From JAFGVL01 sp964546015 (GTDB taxonomy: Bacteria > Bacteroidota > Bacteroidia > Bacteroidales > Paludibacteraceae), in the NCBI GenBank assembly GCA_964546015.1, contig CAZJHO010000003.1, forward strand, positions 1 through 64,000: a DNA stretch of 64,000 nt, given 5' to 3'. The notes below the pieces were generated by a model, which was given only the letters and a program-made list of their open reading frames with translations, had not been told where the DNA came from and did not search any database. The position numbers and the translations under genes are program-made. This document shows positions 18,901 to 25,343 of the stretch, piece by piece. Position 1 is the first letter of the stretch. Each line of letters starts with the position of its first letter.

Positions 18901-20265
18901 TAAGAACAATCCATCCGGTTTTTCCTTTTGAATAACTTTTTCTACAAAATATGGAGTGACCGGAAGGAAATAAATTTTATCAGCAATACCTTCCGAAGTT
19001 TGTACAGTAGCGATATTAGGATTAATAAGCACGGCTTCGACACCTTCTTCTTTTAAGGCTTTTAAAGCTTGTGAACCGGAGTAGTCAAACTCTCCCGCTT
19101 CACCAATTTTTAAAGCACCCGAACCAAGAATAAGCACTTTTTTAGGTTTCTCTTGAAATTCTACTTTTTGCTCAAAATGTAAATCTGTCTTTCCTGTGCT
19201 CAGGGTTTCGAAAAATTTATCGAATAAGAAATCCGTATCAGTAGGACCGGAAGCAGCTTCCGGATGGAATTGCGCCGAGAACCAAGGTTTTGTTTTATGA
19301 CGAATTCCTTCGTTTGTTCCATCATTTAAGTTGATGAAAAGAGTTTCCCAATCGGCACTTAAAGTATTATTGTCGGTTGCGTAACCATGGTTTTGAGAAG
19401 TGATAAAACAGCGATTTGTTCCGGCTAAAATAACCGGTTGATTATGACTACGATGACCATATTTCAATTTGTAGGTAGATGCACCTCCGGCTATAGAAAG
19501 TAATTGGTTGCCTAGACAAATACCGAAAATCGGTTTGTCGGTTTCCATTGCTTTTTGAATATTTTTAATAGTTGGCGTGCAAAGTTTCGGATCACCAGGA
19601 CCGTTCGAAATAAATACGCCATCGTAATCCATTCCGGAAAAGTCATAGTCCCAAGGCACACGAATGATAGTTACATCACGACGAAGCAAACAACGAATGA
19701 TATTATGCTTTGTTCCACAATCGATAAACACAATTTTGTGCTTCCCTGTTCCGTAAGTAATAACTTCTTTACAACTTACCTGACTTACCCAATTTATATT
19801 TGTTATATCAATAAAGTCAATTGGTTGGTTTTCAAATTCAATTTTAGCTTTCATCGAACCCGATTCGCGAATGATTTTAGTCAACTCGCGGGTATCCACA
19901 CCGAATAGTGCCGGAATCTTAAATTCTTTCAGCCAATCAGCCAAACTTTTGACAGCGTTCCAATGGCTATATTCAAAAGAATAATCGGAAACAATCAAGC
20001 CTTTGACATGAATTGCTTCCGATTCGTAAAATGTAGATAAATAGTTTTCGTATTTGTCACTGGGGACACCGTAATTACCAATCTGCGGGAAAGTCATCGT
20101 TAAAATCTGACCGGCATAGGATGGGTCGGTCAAACTTTCGGGGTATCCCACCATGGCTGTACTAAAAACGATTTCTCCGGCTGTGGATGCTTCGTGTCCG
20201 AATGACATTCCCTCAAAAATGGTTCCATTCTCCAGAACCAGTTTAGCTTTTTTGAAATTCTTCAT
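15949..20265 (-). CDS. carAB: Fused glutamine-dependent carbamoyl-phosphate synthase (CarA-CarB)
   Basis: One uninterrupted 1438-residue frame holds both subunits of carbamoyl-phosphate synthase, which makes carbamoyl phosphate for pyrimidines and arginine. Residues 1-360 are the CarA glutaminase: nucleophile Cys250 in GICLGNQ, then QNHGY near 292 and the catalytic FHPE at 333-336. A linker of about 15 residues leads into CarB at about 375. The first ATP-grasp half starts with VLILGSGALKIGEAGEFDYSGS, the second with VIVLGSGAYRIGSSVEFDW near 925, and the C-terminal allosteric MGS-like domain covers about 1310-1438. The glutaminase cysteine is kept, unlike animal CPS1. Bacteria normally encode the subunits separately; wording and fusion both recall the eukaryotic CAD enzyme. 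Confidence 0.97.
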   Translation of the reverse strand: MKNFKKAKLVLENGTIFEGMSFGHEASTAGEIVFSTAMVGYPESLTDPSYAGQILTMTFPQIGNYGVPSDKYENYLSTFYESEAIHVKGLIVSDYSFEYSHWNAVKSLADWLKEFKIPALFGVDTRELTKIIRESGSMKAKIEFENQPIDFIDITNINWVSQVSCKEVITYGTGKHKIVFIDCGTKHNIIRCLLRRDVTIIRVPWDYDFSGMDYDGVFISNGPGDPKLCTPTIKNIQKAMETDKPIFGICLGNQLLSIAGGASTYKLKYGHRSHNQPVILAGTNRCFITSQNHGYATDNNTLSADWETLFINLNDGTNEGIRHKTKPWFSAQFHPEAASGPTDTDFLFDKFFETLSTGKTDLHFEQKVEFQEKPKKVLILGSGALKIGEAGEFDYSGSQALKALKEEGVEAVLINPNIATVQTSEGIADKIYFLPVTPYFVEKVIQKEKPDGLFLSFGGQTALNCGVKLFETKILEKYNIRVLGTPVQAIIDTEDRDIFVKKLDQINVKTIKSMAVNTIADAQKAAEELGYPIIVRAAYALGGLGSGFCNNSKELDVLATKAFNYSPQLLIEKSLKGWKEIEFEVVRDKYNNCITVCNMENFDPLGIHTGESIVVAPCQTLTNNESQKLREIAIRIVRHIGIVGECNVQYAFDTESEDYRVIEVNARLSRSSALASKATGYPLAFVAAKIGLGYGLHELKNSVTKTTPAFFEPAIDYCVVKIPRWDLSKFHGVSREIGSSMKSVGEIMSIGRTFEEAFQKGLRMIQQGMHGFVANKELYTNELDKDLTEPTDLRVAYLSQAFEQGYTVDRLYELTKIDKWFLYKLQNIIETSHKLSAYNAKENIPNDLFVYAKKIGFSDYQMAKLVYKKRMPKDTMRNERIKRGILPVVKQIDTLAAEYPAQTNYLYITYGGSVNDVKYLGDRRSVIVLGSGAYRIGSSVEFDWCSVNAINTIRKEGYRSVIINYNPETVSTDYDICERLYFDELSYERVRDIIEMENPHGVIVSTGGQIPNNLAMKLDASGIKLLGTQAVNIDRAEDRHKFSSMLDRLGVDQPRWKELSSMEDVNAFVETVGFPVLVRPSYVLSGAAMNVCSNTEELVEFLKLAANVSQEHPVVVSEFIENAKEIEIDAVAQNGELIIYAISEHVEFAGVHSGDATILFPAQKIYVETFRRIKSVAKQIAKELNITGPFNMQFLAKDNDVKVIECNLRASRSFPFVSKVLKINFIELATKVMLGLEVEKPSKTSFDLDYVGIKASQFSFTRLQKADPVLGVDMASTGEVGCLGENFDDALLTAMLSVGYRIPEKRVLVSSGAAKSKVELLDACRLLDKAGYELYATDGTCKFLQENEVKCTLVGWPDDNNAQFKATDMIAKKQFDLVINIPKNLTKRELSNGYRIRRGAIDFNIPLITNARLASAFIKAFCKMKDNDIAIKHWGEYK

Positions 20266-20652
20266 TTTTCGTTTTAAAATGATACTTATATGTAAAATCG
20301 TGCGAAATTACAGAAAATTTGTGTTTTCTCAAAAAAAGTCCGAATTATTGTTGATAAGTTTTATTTCACTTAAATTATAGTTTTTTACTATGAAATTATT
20401 TTGGCAAAAACTAACCCAGAATCTAAGAACTACAGAACAATCAAATATTGGCGTTTAAGTTTTTTTATCCATCAGTTAGGCTATATACAAATCGTAATTT
20501 AAAAAAGTAATTTGACTTTTTAGACATGTTTTTCTATTTCTGTAAAATTTATCAACAAGATCTTGTTAATAAGAATATGATAATGAACAAGTGATTTTTT
20601 TATGTTTCAGTTTTCAAAATCATAATTTTGTTGGCTCAAATAAAAAATTAAG
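20266..20652. other. Intergenic region between divergent carAB and dnaB
   Basis: This 387-base gap has no gene. It holds the carAB promoter at 20303-20333 and a dnaB -7-like box TAATTTTG at 20623-20630. It also holds DnaA-box-like 9-mers: TTATCAACA at 20549-20557 (plus), a TTATTAACA at 20564-20572 (minus) forming a palindrome with it, and another TTATCAACA at 20349-20357 (minus). Confidence 0.5.
20303..20333 (-). promoter_or_regulatory. Likely carAB promoter
   Basis: On the minus strand TTTG (20333-20330), a 19-base spacer and TAATTTCG (20310-20303) match the Bacteroidota promoter with one mismatch in the -7 box. It lies about 38 bases before the carAB start. No pyrimidine attenuator hairpin was seen. 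Confidence 0.5.
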
Positions 20653-22170
20653 ATGGAACAACAAAATCGCACAAGAAGAAGTAAAAATCCGGTAAATACT
20701 CCTATTATTAATGAATTTGGGAAACTACCACCACAAGCCCCCGAAATAGAAGAAGCTGTTATTGGGGCTTTAATGCTCGAAAAAGATGCTTATTCTATCG
20801 TGAGCGAATTGTTGCGCCCCGAAAGCTTCTACAAACAAGAACACAGTAAAATTTATAAAGCAATATCGGACCTTGCCATGCGCCAAGAACCGATAGATAT
20901 GCATACCGTTACAGAGCAACTGCGTAAAAACGGAGAATTGGACGAGATTGGAGGACCTTATTTTATATCACTTCTGACAGCAAAAGTAGCTTCTGCTGCA
21001 CACATCGAATATCATGCCCGTATTATTGCACAAAAATATTTGGCACGCGAACTTATTCGTCTTTCATCTGAGGTTCAAAGCAAAGCTTTCGACGAAAAAA
21101 GTGATATTGATGAATTAATGCAAGAAGCCGAAGGTAAGCTTTTTGAAATCAGCCAACGAAATGTAAAAAAGAATGTGCAACAAATAAATCCTATTGTTGC
21201 CGAAGCAATCCATCGAATGCAAATTGCCGGAGCAAGAGTAGATGGATTAAGTGGTATACAAACAGGATTTCATGCCTTAGATACAATAACTTCAGGGTGG
21301 CAACGCTCCGATTTGATCATTATCGCAGCTCGTCCGGCGATGGGAAAAACAGCTTTTGTACTTTCCATGGCTAAAAATATGTCTATAAATTATAATACAC
21401 CGGTAGCGCTTTTTTCTCTTGAAATGTCAAATGTGCAATTGGTTAATCGTTTAATAATGAATGTTTGTGAGTTAGAAGGTGAAAAAATAAAAAACGGTAA
21501 ACTGGAAAAATATGAATGGCAACAACTCGACACAAAAATCGTAGCACTTCACGATGCTCCTCTTTATTTAGATGATACTCCAAGCTTATCTGTTTTTGAA
21601 TTTCGAACCAAAGCTCGGCGTTTAGTTCGTGAGCATGGTATAAAAATCATCATTATTGATTATTTACAATTGATGAATGCTAGCGGAATGAATTTTGGGA
21701 GTCGAGAACAGGAAGTTAGTATTATCTCGCGTTCATTAAAAGGATTAGCTAAAGAATTAGATATACCTATTATTGCTCTATCACAATTGAACCGTGGTGT
21801 AGAAAGTCGCGCCAACGAAGCGAAACGCCCTCAATTATCCGATCTCCGTGAATCCGGAGCTATCGAACAAGATGCAGATATAGTTTGTTTTATACATCGT
21901 CCGGAATACTATAAGATTGAAGAATATCCGGATGGTACTGATACTAGCGGGATAGGAGAAATTATTGTTGCAAAGCACAGAAACGGTGCTACTGGAGATG
22001 TAAAGCTTCGGTTTAGAAAAACTTATGCCAAGTTCGAAAACTTAGATGAAACAGGAGAAACGATTCGAAGCTCTAAAATAAATAATAATCAGAATAAAAA
22101 CACGCATTTCCAAAGTGATATAGCTCCCATAGACTTACCTGTAGCGAACACAGGAGATTTTCCTTTTTAG
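20653..22170 (+). CDS. dnaB: Replicative DNA helicase DnaB
   Basis: DnaB is the hexameric helicase that unwinds DNA at the replication fork and recruits primase. The 505-residue protein has the N-terminal helical domain (PPQAPEIEEAVIGALMLEKDA) and a RecA-like core with Walker A RPAMGKTAF near residue 227. Walker B is IIIIDYLQLM near 335, and the DnaB motif QLNRGVESR near 378 is followed by RESGAIEQDAD. The C-terminal 40 residues are asparagine-rich and end IDLPVANTGDFPF. There is no intein. The gene is monocistronic, with a strong terminator after it. DnaA-box-like sites lie upstream. Confidence 0.98.
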   Translation: MEQQNRTRRSKNPVNTPIINEFGKLPPQAPEIEEAVIGALMLEKDAYSIVSELLRPESFYKQEHSKIYKAISDLAMRQEPIDMHTVTEQLRKNGELDEIGGPYFISLLTAKVASAAHIEYHARIIAQKYLARELIRLSSEVQSKAFDEKSDIDELMQEAEGKLFEISQRNVKKNVQQINPIVAEAIHRMQIAGARVDGLSGIQTGFHALDTITSGWQRSDLIIIAARPAMGKTAFVLSMAKNMSINYNTPVALFSLEMSNVQLVNRLIMNVCELEGEKIKNGKLEKYEWQQLDTKIVALHDAPLYLDDTPSLSVFEFRTKARRLVREHGIKIIIIDYLQLMNASGMNFGSREQEVSIISRSLKGLAKELDIPIIALSQLNRGVESRANEAKRPQLSDLRESGAIEQDADIVCFIHRPEYYKIEEYPDGTDTSGIGEIIVAKHRNGATGDVKLRFRKTYAKFENLDETGETIRSSKINNNQNKNTHFQSDIAPIDLPVANTGDFPF

Positions 22171-22176
22171 GAAAAG

Positions 22177-22207
22177 AAAAAGGAAACCAATTTTAGGTTT
22201 CCTTTTT
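22177..22207. terminator. Bidirectional terminator between dnaB and the malic enzyme gene
   Basis: A perfect 12-bp stem (AAAAAGGAAACC with GGTTTCCTTTTT) and a 7-base loop, with T-runs on both strands, lie between the two convergent genes. Confidence 0.93.
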
Positions 22208-22227
22208 TGTATTAAGCTAATTCTTTT

Positions 22228-23544
22228 CTATTCCCAATTTCCAATAAAAAAAGGATATTTTTTATCCGAGTTAACCAGAGCCATACGGTGGCGAAGTTCA
22301 GCTTTGTATCCCTCCCAATCAGCGATTGTTTTTCGAGCCACCCCTGATTCTATAGCAGCTTTAGCTACTGCCGTCGAAACTTCTTCCAATAAACGAGGAT
22401 CAAATGGCTTAGGTATAATGTATGTTTTTCCAAAAGCTAAATGTGGGTCGTTATAAGCATCGCAAACTACTTTTGGAACAGCTTGTTTGGCTAAGTTAGC
22501 TAATGCTTTTACTGCAGCTAACTTCATTTCTTCATTGATTTTAGTAGCCATAGTATCTAATGCTCCACGGAAGATATATGGGAACCCGAGCACATTATTT
22601 ATTTGATTAGGATAATCGGATCTGCCTGTGGCGAATAAAATATCTTGGCGCGCCAACTGTGCGTCTTCGTATGATATTTCCGGATTTGGATTAGCCAATG
22701 CAAAAACAATTGGATTCGATGCCATCGATTTTACCATTTCTTGATTTAACACACCGGCTACCGATAACCCAAGAAATACATCCGCACCTTTAACTGCTTC
22801 TTCCAGTGTTGATATTTCGCGTGATGTAGCGAATGGTTTTTTACGATCGTTCAAATCGGTTCGTTTGGTACTGATAACTCCTTTTGAGTCACACATCACA
22901 ATATTTTCAAGTTTTGCACCCAATGCCATGTAAAGACTTGTACACGAATTAGCTGCTGCTCCTGCCCCATTGACAACAATCTTTATATCTTCTATTTTCT
23001 TTCCTGTAATTTCTAACGCATTAAGCAATCCTGCAGCCGAAATAATAGCCGTTCCATGCTGATCATCGTGCATCAATGGTATGTCTAAAGCTTCTTTCAG
23101 TTTATCTTCAATATCAAAACATTCCGGCGCTTTGATATCTTCAAGATTAATACCTCCAAATGTCGGTGCAATCGCTTTCACCACTTCTACAAATTTATCT
23201 ATATTTTTTTCGTTTACTTCAATATCGAACACATCAATATCAGCAAAAATCTTGAAAAGCAAACCTTTACCTTCCATTACAGGCTTTCCTGCCAAAGCAC
23301 CGATATCTCCCAAACCAAGAACCGCTGTTCCGTTTGAAATTACTGCAACCAAGTTACCTTTAGCCGTGTATTTATAAGCATCTAATTCGTTTTTTTCGAT
23401 TTCTAAGCAAGGTTGTGCTACTCCCGGTGAATATGCTAATGCCAGATCTTTTTGTGTAGCTGTTTTTTTGGTTGGAATTACTTGAATTTTCCCGGGTCTT
23501 CCACTCTCATGGTAGGTCAACGCCTCGTGTTTTTTCTCGTTCAT
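22228..23544 (-). CDS. NADP-dependent malic enzyme, short form without phosphotransacetylase-like domain
   Basis: The enzyme decarboxylates malate to pyruvate and supplies NADPH. The 438 residues hold the malic N-terminal domain (LALAYSPGVAQPCLEI near 35, NGTAVLGLGDIGA near 71) and the NAD-binding domain (HDDQHGTAI near 154, VVNGAGAAANS near 186). The end of the malic domain (TIADWEGYKAELRHRM) is followed by only about 14 residues. The MaeB enzymes this resembles usually continue with a phosphotransacetylase-like regulatory domain of about 320 residues. No trace of it is seen before the dnaB terminator 20 bases downstream, so the short form appears genuine. Confidence 0.93.
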   Translation of the reverse strand: MNEKKHEALTYHESGRPGKIQVIPTKKTATQKDLALAYSPGVAQPCLEIEKNELDAYKYTAKGNLVAVISNGTAVLGLGDIGALAGKPVMEGKGLLFKIFADIDVFDIEVNEKNIDKFVEVVKAIAPTFGGINLEDIKAPECFDIEDKLKEALDIPLMHDDQHGTAIISAAGLLNALEITGKKIEDIKIVVNGAGAAANSCTSLYMALGAKLENIVMCDSKGVISTKRTDLNDRKKPFATSREISTLEEAVKGADVFLGLSVAGVLNQEMVKSMASNPIVFALANPNPEISYEDAQLARQDILFATGRSDYPNQINNVLGFPYIFRGALDTMATKINEEMKLAAVKALANLAKQAVPKVVCDAYNDPHLAFGKTYIIPKPFDPRLLEEVSTAVAKAAIESGVARKTIADWEGYKAELRHRMALVNSDKKYPFFIGNWE

Positions 23545-23578
23545 AATATGATTTAGGTTATTAGTTATTTTTGAAACG

Positions 23579-23586
23579 CAAAAGTA
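23579..23586 (-). promoter_or_regulatory. Likely malic enzyme promoter -7 element
   Basis: TACTTTTG on the minus strand, 35 bases before the start, with a TTG about 22 bases further upstream. Confidence 0.45.
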
Positions 23587-23742
23587 TAATAAAATTGCGT
23601 ATTTGTTTCAATTATTAATTATTTCTACTGAAAAAATATAAAATCATAAAGTTTTCTTTGCTTTATTCCGCAAATATCATAGTTAAATACTCAACAGCAT
23701 TAACTTGAGAACCAAAAATTACAAATTATAAGTCGTTAACTT

Positions 23743-24450
23743 TTAATTAGTTACAAGTGTTCCGATATTTTCACCCAAGATTATTTTTTTCAAATTTCCA
23801 ACTACATCCATATTAAACACATAAATCGATATATTATTTTCCTTGCACATTATTGTAGCTGTAAGATCCATCACTTTTAATCCTCGATTGTAAATTTCGT
23901 CATAAGTAATGGTATCAAATTTTTTTGCAGTAGGGTCTTTCTCAGGATCGGCAGTATAAATACCATCAACGCGCGTGCCTTTGAGCATTACATCGGCTTC
24001 TATTTCAATGGCGCGGAGAGATGAACCTGTATCTGTCGTAAAAAACGGATTACCTGTTCCGGCAGAAAAAATAGCTACTTCGCCTTTCGTAAGGCTTTCA
24101 ATCGCTTTTTGTTTGCTGTAAAACTCACCGATTGGCTCCATGCGGATAGCAGTAAGTACACGCACCGGAACACCTTTGGTTTCAAGAGCAGAACTAAGCG
24201 CTAAGCTATTGATGACCGTTGCCAGCATTCCCATCTGGTCGCCTTTCACACGGTCGAAACCTTTTACCGTTCCGCTCAATCCGCGGAAAATATTACCACC
24301 GCCAATTACAATACCCACTTGTACACCAAGTTCAGCTATTTCTTTGATTTGTTGAGCATATTGTTCGAGGCGAACTTCATCGATACCATGTTGTTTATCG
24401 CCCATTAGCGATTCACCACTGAGTTTAAGAAGGATGCGTTTAAATTTCAT
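23743..24450 (-). CDS. pyrH: UMP kinase
   Basis: UMP kinase phosphorylates UMP to UDP. The 235-residue length and the amino-acid-kinase fold motifs are typical: RILLKLSGESLMG at the N-terminus, VIGGGNIFRG near 48, DQMGMLATVINSLAL near 72, and the C-terminal LTATIMCKENNISIYVFNM. The usual bacterial neighbours tsf and frr are absent; it is a lone gene transcribed away from the TetR gene. A TACTTTTG element (24560-24553, minus) about 100 bases upstream may be its promoter. Confidence 0.97.
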   Translation of the reverse strand: MKFKRILLKLSGESLMGDKQHGIDEVRLEQYAQQIKEIAELGVQVGIVIGGGNIFRGLSGTVKGFDRVKGDQMGMLATVINSLALSSALETKGVPVRVLTAIRMEPIGEFYSKQKAIESLTKGEVAIFSAGTGNPFFTTDTGSSLRAIEIEADVMLKGTRVDGIYTADPEKDPTAKKFDTITYDEIYNRGLKVMDLTATIMCKENNISIYVFNMDVVGNLKKIILGENIGTLVTN

Positions 24451-24497
24451 GTTTATACGAATGAGTAGTGAAAAATGAGGAATAAGTTTGCCGATAT

Positions 24498-24525
24498 AGT
24501 AAGGAATTTTTACTCATTCCTTACT
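24498..24525. repeat. Hairpin between pyrH and the TetR gene
   Basis: AGTAAGGAAT and ATTCCTTACT form a 10-bp stem with an 8-base loop. Related CTCATTCC/GAGGAAT words flank it. No T-run follows on the plus strand, so it is not an obvious terminator. Confidence 0.5.
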
Positions 24526-24589
24526 CCTCGCCTCTCATTCCTGAGATTTGTGCAAAAGTACATTATTTTTTTATTCGATAAAAAAGTAG

Positions 24590-24611
24590 TATTTTTGACA
24601 CCTCTGTCAAA
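24590..24611 (+). promoter_or_regulatory. TetR-gene promoter overlapped by a palindromic operator
   Basis: TATTTTTG (24590-24597) fits the -7 consensus. It overlaps TTTGACA-CCTC-TGTCAAA (24594-24611), a perfect 7-bp inverted repeat that ends 6 bases before the ATG at 24617. Further TGTCAA words occur just inside the gene. The placement suits autorepression by the TetR-type protein. Confidence 0.65.
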
Positions 24612-24616
24612 TAATA

Positions 24617-25258
24617 ATGTCAAACAAAATTGTCAATGCTATGAAATCTGTTGAAACAATGGACACCGAACGGAAAATATTTATTACCGCACAAACTGTT
24701 TTTCTTGAGAAAGGACTTGCCGATACTACCATGCAGGATATTGCCGAAAAAGCAGGAATTAGCCGCACTTCTCTGCATTATTATTATCGAAATAAAGAAA
24801 AATTGTTCGATGCCATTTTAGGCAATACATTGGATATAATTTTTCCAAAAATCAACGAAACGATTCAAAAAGATATTTCGTTAACGGAAAAAATCATTGA
24901 AATTGCTCATAATTATCTTGATGTGTTGAGCTGTAACGAACAATTACCCGGTTTTATGGTACTCGAAATGCGACGAGACTCAAGCAAAGTAATCGAATTT
25001 ATCATCCGTAAATCATTGACAATTGACCTTTATCCTTTGGAAATCCAAATGCAAAAAGAAGTCTCTGAAGGGAAAATTCGTCCGGTAGATTGGTATCAGT
25101 TAGGCGTTACAATAATAAGTTTATGCGCTTTTCCATATATTGCCAAACCGGTATTGACAAGTTTTCTCGGCATCGAAAATAAAACAAATTTTGATGATTT
25201 TATTACTAAAAGAAAAGAATCAATTGCAGATATAATTCGAAGATGGTTGATAATTTAA
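24617..25258 (+). CDS. TetR/AcrR family transcriptional regulator
   Basis: The N-terminal helix-turn-helix is clear near residues 30-65 (AQTVFLEKGLADTTMQDIAEKAGISRTSLHYYYRNKEKLF, shown here only as the region between AQTVF and KEKLF). The C-terminal ligand domain of about 150 residues is unremarkable. Start choices are the ATG at 24617 or internal methionines at residues 9 and 15; the first fits the operator position. The gene is followed by the activase-like gene, 85 bases away at its chosen start, and probably forms an operon with it. An acyl-CoA or fatty-acid ligand is a reasonable inference from that partner. Confidence 0.92.
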   Translation: MSNKIVNAMKSVETMDTERKIFITAQTVFLEKGLADTTMQDIAEKAGISRTSLHYYYRNKEKLFDAILGNTLDIIFPKINETIQKDISLTEKIIEIAHNYLDVLSCNEQLPGFMVLEMRRDSSKVIEFIIRKSLTIDLYPLEIQMQKEVSEGKIRPVDWYQLGVTIISLCAFPYIAKPVLTSFLGIENKTNFDDFITKRKESIADIIRRWLII

Positions 25259-25343
25259 GTTGAATGTTTATTTGTTGAGTTGTTTATCTGCTTGTTTGAA
25301 AAAATCCATACAAAAAACGATTCAACAAACAGAAGGAAAGATT

